Source: CAWVVV01 sp964629165
Lineage (GTDB): Bacteria > Verrucomicrobiota > Verrucomicrobiia > Opitutales > Oceanipulchritudinaceae
NCBI GenBank assembly: GCA_964629165.1
Contig: CAZVQJ010000003.1
Coordinates: 1 to 49,115, forward strand
Length of the DNA: 49,115 bases
Direction: 5' to 3'
Shown: in pieces, positions 16,633 to 24,524 of the stretch
How the letters are laid out: each line of letters opens with the position of its first letter
Position numbering within the stretch: the first letter of the stretch is position 1
Made by a program: the position numbers and the translations under genes
Notes under the pieces: model-generated
Database searches by the model: none
Seen by the model: the letters and a program-made list of their open reading frames with translations, nothing else
What the model was told of the DNA's origin: nothing

Positions 16633-17775
16633 TCAGCCGAGGAGCTGTTGCCATTGACGCTCCCGTGCATGGCGAGCGGCTTTGAGGGCTCCCCGGGCAA
16701 CGTATTCCTTGTAGTCATCGCCGAGCACAGTCACTTTGGGCATGTCGAATCCTTCGCTCAGGAGGCGTCGTTCAAGCTCGGCTCCGATGTTCTCGATGCC
16801 CGCGCCTCCACCGGTGACAACGATGTTCTGGAGGAGGTCTGGAATGCTGTCGGCGTCGGCCTTCGCGATGAGCGTCTTGACCGCTTCGAAGATCTGGTCG
16901 AGGAGCGCGTTGCAAGCCGTGGCGACGGCTGCCCCGATCTCTAGGGTGCGGCGCTTGCCCCCGATGTTCACGTCGACTTCGATCTGACGTGCCTGTGCGC
17001 CGACGTAGGAATGAACCTCTTTGAGGGCGCGAATCTTGTCCACGGAGAGACCGTTGTCGGGATAAACCTGCTGGAGTTCGGAGAGGATGATTTCGTCGAT
17101 GGCATCGCCCGCGAAGGAGATGGAAATCTGGTCGTCGGGCTGCGGGTAGTATCCCTGCACGACACAGAGGTCGGTGGAACCACCCCCGATGTCGATGAAG
17201 AGAGAGTTGACGACGGGATCGACATAGTCGTCCCGGCCGAGTTGTTGCTCGTTGCGGTATCCGAGTGCGGCGAGAAAGGGCTCCGGGATCAGGATAACCT
17301 TATCGAACACACCGGTCATCGCCTCGCGGACGTTCTCCCGGGCGCTGAGATCTGCCCGGGCGGGAACACCGATCACGGCACGCGTTTCGCCCGCTTGTTT
17401 CGCGGGGATGACTTGATGAAGATGATGCGCAAAATCGCGGGCTGCCGCCTTATCCCGAATCATGCCGGCGGCGAGCGGCCGGACGAGGTCGAGGTGGAGG
17501 CGGTGTTTCATCGCAGTGTGACCAAAATGGACGGGCGCATCCTCCGGGAGAACTCCCTCCAGAATTCCCTCCCGGGCATAACCGACGACGGTGGGAATGA
17601 GTTCGCTGCTGCTTGTTTGGCCGGACCCGGCGGGAGCGGCGATCAGGCACGTGCGGTTGGTTCCCCAATCGAGGCCGACGAGGAGCGTCTCGTTATCGGT
17701 GGAAAGAGGTGCGTGTTCGATCGAGACTGCCGCGTCGGCGGGCTCGTAGGTGTTCGTTGCGTCAGTGATGGGCAT
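16633..17775 (-). CDS. MamK-like bacterial actin (Hsp70/actin-fold ATPase)
   Basis: The 380-residue protein has all actin-fold nucleotide motifs: phosphate-1 LLVGLDWGTNRT (31-42), connect-1 IPEPFLAALGY (163-173), phosphate-2 FIDIGGGSTDLCVVQG (193-208), and adenosine NIVVTGGGAGIENIG (317-331). Beyond general MreB or ParM likeness it matches remembered MamK sequence in several places: AVIGVPARA, PQPDDQIS, KEVHSYVGA and LQNIVVTGGG, plus the short length. MamK forms filaments that align magnetosomes, but MamK-like actins also occur in bacteria without magnetosomes. No other magnetosome gene is in the window. It follows a small helical gene (58-bp gap), likely an operon. There is no Shine-Dalgarno site. 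Confidence 0.82.
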   Translation of the reverse strand: MPITDATNTYEPADAAVSIEHAPLSTDNETLLVGLDWGTNRTCLIAAPAGSGQTSSSELIPTVVGYAREGILEGVLPEDAPVHFGHTAMKHRLHLDLVRPLAAGMIRDKAAARDFAHHLHQVIPAKQAGETRAVIGVPARADLSARENVREAMTGVFDKVILIPEPFLAALGYRNEQQLGRDDYVDPVVNSLFIDIGGGSTDLCVVQGYYPQPDDQISISFAGDAIDEIILSELQQVYPDNGLSVDKIRALKEVHSYVGAQARQIEVDVNIGGKRRTLEIGAAVATACNALLDQIFEAVKTLIAKADADSIPDLLQNIVVTGGGAGIENIGAELERRLLSEGFDMPKVTVLGDDYKEYVARGALKAARHARERQWQQLLG

Positions 17776-17833
17776 GTCAATGTCTGCGGTGGGAGTTGAA
17801 TCGTGTAGTGGAAAAGATGGAGGCGAAGCCCGC

Positions 17834-18271
17834 TCAGCGGGCGACCGAAGCGGGCGTCGGCGCGCGGTGCGAAAAGCCGTTCATGGGCGGTTTCCGTTGG
17901 TGGATCTCGTCCAGTGTCACGGCATCTATCATCCGGGCGATGTCGTTGAGGGGGACGCGTTGACCGGAGGGTTGCGCGGTCGTGGGTTGCGGAGTCGGTC
18001 TGCTCGTCGGGGTCGTTTTGGGCGACACCAGGTGTTGGGCTTTCCCATGAAAGAGTTCACGCAGCCGGAGGAGCTGCAGGTTTCGGGGCAATTCGCTCGC
18101 CCGGCTCCATTCCCGCATGAGGGGAGGCAGGGCATCGCGCATCAGCTCTCTTGCGGCCGCCGATTCGCCGCAGATGGCGAGGCTCTTCGCATCCCGATAC
18201 CGGTCCACGAGATCCTCCCACCGCTGATCGGCGGTCTTCGAGAGGGGGGCGGTAATGGGTGCGTGCAACAT
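17834..18271 (-). CDS. Hypothetical partner protein upstream of the MamK-like actin (145 aa)
   Basis: I do not recognise the family. The N-terminal half looks like a helical bundle (RWEDLVDRYRDAKSLA, AARELMRDALPPLMREW, RNLQLLRLRELFHGK). A proline- and threonine-rich linker (PTSRPTPQPTTAQPSG) leads to a short C-terminal helix (VPLNDIARMIDAVTLDEIH). Such a layout of helical domain, flexible linker and terminal peptide is common in adaptors or regulators of filament proteins. It is directly upstream of the actin gene on the same strand, so a role as filament partner is plausible but inferred only from position. Confidence 0.65.
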   Translation of the reverse strand: MLHAPITAPLSKTADQRWEDLVDRYRDAKSLAICGESAAARELMRDALPPLMREWSRASELPRNLQLLRLRELFHGKAQHLVSPKTTPTSRPTPQPTTAQPSGQRVPLNDIARMIDAVTLDEIHQRKPPMNGFSHRAPTPASVAR

Positions 18272-18446
18272 CGTTGTTCACGCAAGCCGGGTGGATGCCA
18301 GAATCGGTTAGTTGTTTATATTCAACAGGAAGATTATTGCCGGATTCGTGGGGTCGCGCATTCGGGGGTGGACCGTGCGCAGCGGGCGGAAAGGAATTCC
18401 CCAGCCAACGTGCCCGCTTTGTTCCGGGTGCGCTGCTCTTTCCGCT

Positions 18447-19589
18447 TCAGGCCTCGACGTCGCCGAGGCAGGTGGAAACGAGGCGTGCGGTCTCAATCCA
18501 CGGATGGTCGCGCGGCACGATCCGTTTGATCCCGGCAACGCGTTCGAGCGGGACGGGCACGCATTCGTTCCCCTTGACCCCGACCATGACATTATAATGG
18601 CGGTCGGCCAGAAGTTCGCCTGCTTTGGTGCCGAGGCGTGTACAGAGGAGTCGGTCAAAGGCGGTCGGCGGGCCTCCCCGCTGGACGTGACCCAGAGAGG
18701 TTACCCGTGCCTCCACTCCTGTCTTCTGCTGAATCTCCCGGGCGACCCGACTGGCGACCGCTTCCTGTACCAGATGGATGCCATCCGTGCCCGTCACGAC
18801 CCCGTTTTGTCGCGACCGCTTCTTCTTCGTGCCGGATTCTGCGAAGGTGGCGGCTTCCTCTTCGGAATGGATGCCTTCGGCGACCGCGATGATCGAAAAC
18901 CGTTTTCCGTTCCGTTGGCGCCGCAGCAGGGATTTTGCCACGACCTCCAGGCTATAGGGAATCTCGGGGATGAGGATCACGTCCGCTCCGCCTGCGATCC
19001 CGGCGCCGAGGCAGAGCCACCCGGCATCATGCCCCATGAGTTCGCACACAATGGCGCGATGGTGACTGGTTGCGGTGGTATGAAGACGATCGATCGCTTC
19101 AGTCGCGATCGACATCGCCGAATCGAACCCGAAAGTGATGTCGGTCTCGGCAACGTCGTTGTCGATCGTCTTGGGCAGGCTCATCACGTTGATGCCGCCG
19201 CGCTGGTGGAGGCGCAGAGCATTCTTCTGGGTCCCGTTGCCGCCAAGACAGACGAGGCAGTCGAGGCCGAGGGCATGGTAATTATCGACCGCCACCGCGG
19301 TCATGTCGCGCACAAGTCCATTGACCCGCATCTTGTGGGGCTTCTCGCGACTACTCCCGAGAAAGGTGCCACCCTGCGTCAGGATCCCGCTGACCATCCG
19401 GTCTTCGAGAATCACGTGGCGATTCTCGACGAGCCCGCGAAAGCCGTCCTCGATCCCGATCACCCGAATACCATGATGCATGGCTGCCTTCGCCACGCCC
19501 CGAATGACGGCGTTGAGTCCCGGGCAATCCCCGCCCGCTGTCAGGATTCCAATCGTACCATGATGCGAACCAGCCATTTCTCCGCACAT
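18447..19589 (-). CDS. pfkA: 6-phosphofructokinase (PPi-PFK-like group, predicted ATP-dependent)
   Basis: This enzyme of 380 residues phosphorylates fructose 6-phosphate in glycolysis. It has GILTAGGDCPGLNAVIRG at the N-terminus, LGGNGTQKNA (from about residue 115) and PKTIDNDV (139-146), then VCELMGHDAGW and LGHVQRGGPPTAFDR. Two positions decide the phosphoryl donor. Gly119 stands where PPi enzymes have Asp, and Lys140 where E. coli ATP-PFK has Gly. Gly plus Lys is the signature of ATP-using members of the mixed-substrate group, so ATP is the likely donor. The ATG at 19589 follows TCCTCCCTA; a second in-frame ATG lies 12 bases on. It is divergent from the str operon. Confidence 0.92.
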   Translation of the reverse strand: MCGEMAGSHHGTIGILTAGGDCPGLNAVIRGVAKAAMHHGIRVIGIEDGFRGLVENRHVILEDRMVSGILTQGGTFLGSSREKPHKMRVNGLVRDMTAVAVDNYHALGLDCLVCLGGNGTQKNALRLHQRGGINVMSLPKTIDNDVAETDITFGFDSAMSIATEAIDRLHTTATSHHRAIVCELMGHDAGWLCLGAGIAGGADVILIPEIPYSLEVVAKSLLRRQRNGKRFSIIAVAEGIHSEEEAATFAESGTKKKRSRQNGVVTGTDGIHLVQEAVASRVAREIQQKTGVEARVTSLGHVQRGGPPTAFDRLLCTRLGTKAGELLADRHYNVMVGVKGNECVPVPLERVAGIKRIVPRDHPWIETARLVSTCLGDVEA

Positions 19590-19804
19590 TAGGGAGGAAT
19601 GTTATCGCCTGACTAGCTTTTGCTGCGCTCAATCACGATTTTCGCCAGAGTGGGAAGAGACCGCACTTCCCATCTACCATCCATCACCGACCGCCAGACA
19701 CCGCTGCCCGTCTCCCGGTCCGGAAAAAATCTTGAAAAGGCTTGCTTTGCCTGTCTCCGCAACCTTTCTTCACCGTTTTTCTCCAAATTTCGAGCCCACG
19801 GAAT

Positions 19805-20182
19805 ATGCCCACGATCAACCAACTCGTCCGCAAACCACGAACTCTCCAGAAAGGGAAGAGCAAGTCACCTGCGTTGAAGTCGAATCCCTTCCGCCGGGGC
19901 GTTTGCACACAGGTCATGACACGGACCCCCAAAAAGCCGAATTCAGCCATCCGCAAGGTGGCAAAGGTCCGTCTGACGAGTGGTTTTGAAGTGATCGCCT
20001 ACATTCCGGATGAAGGACACAGCCTTCAGGAGCACAGTGTGGTGCTCGTGCGCGGGGGCCGCGTGAAAGACCTTCCGGGGGTGCGCTACCATATCGTGCG
20101 CGGTACCCTCGACTGCACCGGCGTCGACAAGCGGCGTCGGAGTCGTTCCAAATACGGCGTCAAGCGCCCGAAAAGCAAATAA
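19805..20182 (+). CDS. rpsL: 30S ribosomal protein S12
   Basis: The 125-residue product starting MPTINQLVRKPR is a canonical S12 of the decoding centre. The streptomycin-site motif TPKKPNSAIRKVAKV carries the wild-type lysine, and GVRYHIVRGTLDCTGV is intact, so no resistance mutation is visible. An upstream in-frame start would add an unrelated extension. It is the first gene of the rpsL-rpsG-fusA-rpsJ operon; the promoter must lie in the 215 bp shared with divergent pfkA. Confidence 0.97.
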   Translation: MPTINQLVRKPRTLQKGKSKSPALKSNPFRRGVCTQVMTRTPKKPNSAIRKVAKVRLTSGFEVIAYIPDEGHSLQEHSVVLVRGGRVKDLPGVRYHIVRGTLDCTGVDKRRRSRSKYGVKRPKSK

Positions 20183-20216
20183 CCAGATTTACGTCGTTTA
20201 GCATCCGCCACCGCTT

Positions 20217-20687
20217 ATGTCACGTCGTCGCAGAGCCGAAAAACGCGAGCACACGCCAGATGCTCGTTACAATAGCCCGCTAGTCAGCCACCTCATCAAT
20301 GTTGTGATGCGGGACGGCAAGAAGAGCGTTGCCCAAAAGATCGTCTACGGCGCTTTCGAGCGCGTGAGCGAGAAGCTGGAAAAGGGCGATCCCGTCGACC
20401 TCCTGCTCGGGGCGATGGAGAATATTCGGCCGAAGCTGGAGGTAAAGAGCCGCCGGGTCGGTGGCGCCACCTATCAGGTCCCGCTCGAAATCTCCTTTGA
20501 GCGCCAACAGAGCCTCGCCTTCCGCTGGCTCATCGCAGCGTCCCGCTCCCGTCGGGGGCAGATGAGGGAGAATCTTGCGGCGGAGCTTATCGACGCCTAC
20601 AACAACACCGGTTCGGTCGTGAAGAAGAAGGACGACACCCACCGGATGGCACAGGCCAACCGCGCCTTTGCGCACCTGCGCTGGTAA
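20217..20687 (+). CDS. rpsG: 30S ribosomal protein S7
   Basis: The 156-residue protein has normal S7 length and pattern (MSRRRRAEKRE, then NSPLVSHLINVVMRDGKKSVAQKIVYGA, ending AHLRW). It binds the 3' major domain of 16S rRNA and nucleates head assembly. It follows rpsL by 34 bp. The start ATG is preceded by CCACCGCTT without a Shine-Dalgarno sequence. Confidence 0.97.
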   Translation: MSRRRRAEKREHTPDARYNSPLVSHLINVVMRDGKKSVAQKIVYGAFERVSEKLEKGDPVDLLLGAMENIRPKLEVKSRRVGGATYQVPLEISFERQQSLAFRWLIAASRSRRGQMRENLAAELIDAYNNTGSVVKKKDDTHRMAQANRAFAHLRW

Positions 20688-20743
20688 GGTCCTGCGGGCA
20701 CTCCGCAAAACATAATTTTTTAGCCAAAAAAGAGGCCACACTT

Positions 20744-22909
20744 ATGTCACTAGCTGACGTTAAACAACTTTCTCCGGCCAACGCCAAGGACCGCCTGTGT
20801 CCGCTCGAATACCAGCGGAACATCGGGATCGCCGCGCATATCGACGCAGGCAAGACGACGACGACCGAGCGCATTCTTTTCTATTCCGGGAAGATCCACA
20901 AACTCGGCGAGACTCACGAAGGTTCGGCCACGACGGACTGGATGGAGCAGGAGCGAGAACGCGGAATTACGATTACCTCTGCCGCCGTTTCGGCGGAATG
21001 GACGGCCGACAAGGGCCCGTTCGCGGGTATCCCACACCGGATCAACGTCATCGATACACCCGGGCACGTTGATTTCACGGCCGAGGTGGAGCGTTCGCTC
21101 AAGGTCCTCGACGGCGCGATCGCGGTTTTCTGCGCGGTTGCCGGTGTGCAGCCTCAGTCGGAAACGGTTTGGCGCCAGATGGATAAGTACAAGGTGCCGC
21201 GGATTTGCTTCGTCAACAAGATGGACCGGACGGGTGCGGACTTTTTCGCGGCGGTGAATGACATCCGGGAAAAGATGGGCTCAAACGCGCACCCGCTTTA
21301 CCTCCCGATCGGCGCGGAAGAAAATTTTACCGGCCTCATCGATCTGGTGACGATGAAGGCGCACATTTACGATGATTCGAGCGCCGGTGCCCGCTTCTCG
21401 GAGGAGGAGATTCCCGAAGAATACAAGGCCCAGGCGGAAGAATACCGCGAAAAGCTGCTGGAGGATATTGCGGCGGCGGATGACGAACTCGCGATGAAAT
21501 ACCTCGAAGGCGAGGAGATCACCGAGAACGAGCTGCGGCTCGGCATTCGCGCGGCGACGCTCGCCCACAAGTTTGTCGGGGTCATCCCGGGGACGGCCTT
21601 CAAGAACAAAGGCATCCAGAAGGTTCTGAATGCAGTGGTGGATTTTCTGCCCGGCCCGCTGGACATCCCGCCGCAAAAGGGAGCTTCGCTCGAGGATGAA
21701 ACGCAGGTGGTGGAAGTCTCTCCGGATGACTCAAAGCCCCTGGCGGGACTCGTCTTCAAACTTTTCACGGATCCGTTTTTCGGCCGCCTCGTCTTCTTTC
21801 GTCTCTACCAGGGCACCCTCCGCAAGGGTTCCGCGCTCACGAATCAGCGCACTGGCCGGACGGAGCGGGTCAGCCGGCTCGTGGTCATGCATGCGGATCG
21901 CCGGGAGGATGTGGATGTCGCATTCTCCGGTGACATTGTCTCCCTCATTGGCGTGAAGGACGTGCGCACGGGCGACACCCTCGTCGAGAAGGGCCTCGAT
22001 ATCGTGCTTGAGCCCCCGACCTTTCCGGAACCCGTCATCGCGATGTCGGTTGAGCCGTCATCGAAGGCGGACCAGGAAAAGATGTCCATCGCGCTGCAGC
22101 GCTTGGCGGAAGAGGACCCGACGTTTGTCGTGTCCAGTGACGAGGAAACGGGCCAGACGATCATCGCCGGAATGGGCGAGTTGCACCTCGACATTATCCG
22201 TGACCGGCTCCTGCGCGAGTTCAAGGTTTCGGCTGCGGTCGGGAAGCCACAGATTTCTTACCGCGAGACGATCACTCTCCCCTCTGACGGTGCGAGCAAG
22301 TTTGTCCGTCAATCCGGTGGCCGCGGCCAGTATGGTCACGCCGAAATCAAGATCGAGCCCAACGAAAAGGGTAAGGGGTACGAATTCTCCAACGAGATCG
22401 TGGGTGGCGTGATTCCGAAGGAATTCATCAAGCCGACGGAGGAGGGTATCAAGGAAGCGATGCGCAACGGGACGATCGCCGGGTTCCCCGTGGTCGATAT
22501 CAAGGTGCGGCTCGTTTTCGGCTCCTACCACGAAGTTGATTCCTCCGAAATGGCGTTCCGGATGGCGGGTATCTTTGCCTTCCGTGATGCGATGCAGAAG
22601 GCGAAGCCGGTGCTGATGGAGCCCATCATGAAGGTTGAAGTGGAAACTCCGGAAGATTATCAGGGGGACATTGTCGGCGACCTTAACCGCCGCCGCGGTG
22701 TTATCCAGGGAATCACCTCCCGGGGGCCGGTCGCAAAAATCACCGCGAATGTGCCGCTTGAGGCGATGTTCGGATACGCGACAGATGTCCGCTCTCTTTC
22801 CAAGGGCCGGGCGTCGTATTCGATGGAGCCCAGTCATTTTGATCAGGTGCCGACCAACCTGCTGGAAAACATCGTCAAGAGCTCCAGCCGCGCACCGGCC
22901 CGAACCTAA
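20744..22909 (+). CDS. fusA: Translation elongation factor G
   Basis: This 721-residue GTPase drives translocation. The G1 motif is AAHIDAGKTTTTERIL, switch II lies around DTPGHVDFT, and NKMDRTGADF is the G4 motif. Switch I reads GSATTDWMEQERERGIT. Domains II to V follow at the expected positions, with YRETIT and GRGQYGHAEIKIEP in domain IV. The first 20 residues are a short lineage-type extension before the usual YQRNIGI start. AGAGG eight bases upstream is one of the few clear ribosome sites here. It lies third in the str operon; tuf is absent. Confidence 0.97.
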   Translation: MSLADVKQLSPANAKDRLCPLEYQRNIGIAAHIDAGKTTTTERILFYSGKIHKLGETHEGSATTDWMEQERERGITITSAAVSAEWTADKGPFAGIPHRINVIDTPGHVDFTAEVERSLKVLDGAIAVFCAVAGVQPQSETVWRQMDKYKVPRICFVNKMDRTGADFFAAVNDIREKMGSNAHPLYLPIGAEENFTGLIDLVTMKAHIYDDSSAGARFSEEEIPEEYKAQAEEYREKLLEDIAAADDELAMKYLEGEEITENELRLGIRAATLAHKFVGVIPGTAFKNKGIQKVLNAVVDFLPGPLDIPPQKGASLEDETQVVEVSPDDSKPLAGLVFKLFTDPFFGRLVFFRLYQGTLRKGSALTNQRTGRTERVSRLVVMHADRREDVDVAFSGDIVSLIGVKDVRTGDTLVEKGLDIVLEPPTFPEPVIAMSVEPSSKADQEKMSIALQRLAEEDPTFVVSSDEETGQTIIAGMGELHLDIIRDRLLREFKVSAAVGKPQISYRETITLPSDGASKFVRQSGGRGQYGHAEIKIEPNEKGKGYEFSNEIVGGVIPKEFIKPTEEGIKEAMRNGTIAGFPVVDIKVRLVFGSYHEVDSSEMAFRMAGIFAFRDAMQKAKPVLMEPIMKVEVETPEDYQGDIVGDLNRRRGVIQGITSRGPVAKITANVPLEAMFGYATDVRSLSKGRASYSMEPSHFDQVPTNLLENIVKSSSRAPART

Positions 22910-22941
22910 GTTTTCGAACCTTTACACCTTCGTTCTTTCCC

Positions 22942-23250
22942 ATGAGTGGACCTCGCATTCGCATTCGCCTTCAAGGCTACGACTATCGGATCATCGATCA
23001 GAGCGCACACGACATCGTCGATACCGCCAAGCGCTCCGGCGCTCGGGTAGCCGGTCCGGTGCCGTTGCCGACGAAGATCGAGAAGATCTCCATCAATCGC
23101 TCGGTGCACGTCGACAAGAAGTCGATGGACCAATTCGAGCAGCGCACACACAAGCGCCTGATCGATATTGTCGAGCCGACCGCACAGACGGTGGACGAGC
23201 TGAAGAAGCTCAACCTGCCAGCGGGCGTCGATATTTCAATCGACGTGTGA
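22942..23250 (+). CDS. rpsJ: 30S ribosomal protein S10
   Basis: The 102-residue protein is a standard S10 (RIRIRLQGYDYRIIDQSA, KRSGARVAGPVPLPTK, QFEQRTHKRLIDI). It lies 32 bp after fusA and ends the operon at a hairpin terminator, so it is separated from the rplC-led S10 operon. The fusA-rpsJ junction without tuf is also the arrangement in Chlamydia. The leader GTTCTTTCCC contains no Shine-Dalgarno site. Confidence 0.97.
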   Translation: MSGPRIRIRLQGYDYRIIDQSAHDIVDTAKRSGARVAGPVPLPTKIEKISINRSVHVDKKSMDQFEQRTHKRLIDIVEPTAQTVDELKKLNLPAGVDISIDV

Positions 23251-23282
23251 TCGAGCGCTTCGAGCGAAGGTAATTTTTAGCC

Positions 23283-23323
23283 AGCCCCGGTGAACGCAGT
23301 TTCGCCGGGGCTTCCTCGTTTTC
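23283..23323 (+). terminator. Rho-independent terminator of the str operon
   Basis: AGCCCCGGTGAA (23283-23294) pairs with TTCGCCGGGGCT (23301-23312), giving a 12-bp stem with one G-U pair and a 6-nt loop. A pyrimidine tract TCCTCGTTTTC follows. It starts 32 bp after the rpsJ stop. Confidence 0.85.
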
Positions 23324-23520
23324 GGGATGCGGATCCCCCTTGGAACGAGAGGCGGCTGCTGGACGGGGCAGGGGCTCGTGCCGACGCTTTTTGGATGTGC
23401 TGGACTGGGCGCGGTCCTCTGCTCGTCGTCTCCGGACCCTTTGGGAGGCGCGGCGAATCCCGCATCTCAAGGGGGCGGACGTCCGGCGATCGGGGAACTG
23501 AGGCGAGGGGGTGGGGGCGA

Positions 23521-24357
23521 CTATTCGGGATTCTCCGGAGTGGGCGGGGCGCCATTGGCCGGACGGTTGGACTCCCGCCGGTTCTCGAGCAGGTTTCGCA
23601 GGCCGCGTGCGGCGCCTTCCAGGCCCCCTTCTCCGGATTCGTTTTGTAACTGCTCGAGTTGTTCGCGGAAGGCATTCAGGTTGCCTTCCGGATCCTGCAG
23701 AAACTGGATCCCGAAAGCGGTTGCCTCTTCGCCGACGTGGCGGAGCAGGATGTGGAGGACCTGGATGGCGATTTCCCCTGGCGGAAGTCCACCTTCCTCC
23801 GTTCCCAACTCTGTCAGCCGAATGGTCGGGAGGGTCACCTGCCGGTCCTGGCCGAAAGCGAGGATATGCACCGAGGCGTTTTCAATCGTGAGTTCGCCGA
23901 TGGCGAGCTTGCGTGCTTCGGCGGGATCTTCATCCGGCTCGGGAGATTCCGTTGCGGTGGCTTCCGCGATATTTCGCTGAATCTGCTGCAGGTTGCTTGT
24001 CTGGCCGACCTGTTCCACAACGATCGACGGAGATTGGATCGCGATCCGATGGATCATGATGGCGTCCCCGAAAAGAGAGGTGGGCACGAGGTCCACCTCC
24101 ATCTGGCCCACGCTGATCGCATGATCGGTGGAGAAACCCTCGGGGTTGCCCACGACAAATCCACTGATACGACCGCTCCCCCCGAACGGAGAGAGATCGA
24201 CCGCCTCGAGGTGGACCGGCGTTCCGGTGAATCGGGGACCGTAGTCCACGACAATGTTGCGGATGGACTTGTTCAGGAAGGGACCACCGAAGAAAAAGAG
24301 GATACCGGCGAGAACAAGAACGAGGACGACGAAGGTGATGAGCAGTTTCTTGATCAT
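23521..24357 (-). CDS. Membrane-anchored AsmA-like protein
   Basis: The 278-residue protein starts at MIKKLLITFVVLVLVLAGILFFF, a single N-terminal transmembrane helix, followed by a periplasmic domain. Features typical of AsmA/DUF748-like envelope proteins are visible: TGTPVHLEAVDLSPFGGSGRISGFVVGNPEGF, then VDLVPTSLFGDAIMIHRIAIQSP and repeated short beta-strand phrases such as LAIGELTIENASVHI. The C-terminus is acidic and proline-rich with a helical stretch (AFREQLEQLQNESG). The family is linked to lipid transport or outer-membrane assembly. It follows thrS on the same strand by about 170 bp. (The quoted phrases are split readings of one continuous domain.). Confidence 0.65.
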   Translation of the reverse strand: MIKKLLITFVVLVLVLAGILFFFGGPFLNKSIRNIVVDYGPRFTGTPVHLEAVDLSPFGGSGRISGFVVGNPEGFSTDHAISVGQMEVDLVPTSLFGDAIMIHRIAIQSPSIVVEQVGQTSNLQQIQRNIAEATATESPEPDEDPAEARKLAIGELTIENASVHILAFGQDRQVTLPTIRLTELGTEEGGLPPGEIAIQVLHILLRHVGEEATAFGIQFLQDPEGNLNAFREQLEQLQNESGEGGLEGAARGLRNLLENRRESNRPANGAPPTPENPE

Positions 24358-24524
24358 GATGGAGCGAGATGAGTCCAGCATTGTGAGGACAGGTTCACCG
24401 TTTGGCAACTGGTGTTGCGAAAACCCGGAGAGCGACCACGGCGCCCGTGAAGGAGCGGAAGACGGCGCTCGCAGAACCGGCGGAGCGGCGACAGTTCCCT
24501 TCCGCGGGTTTCCGGTGGAGCGTC

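Noticed and set aside
16633..17775. MreB or ParM as identity of the actin-like gene
   Set aside because: No mreC/mreD neighbours or plasmid context; length and specific phrases fit MamK-like proteins better.
18312..19592. Long plus-strand frame antisense to pfkA
   Set aside because: A shadow of the phosphofructokinase gene with no recognisable motif and no ribosome site.
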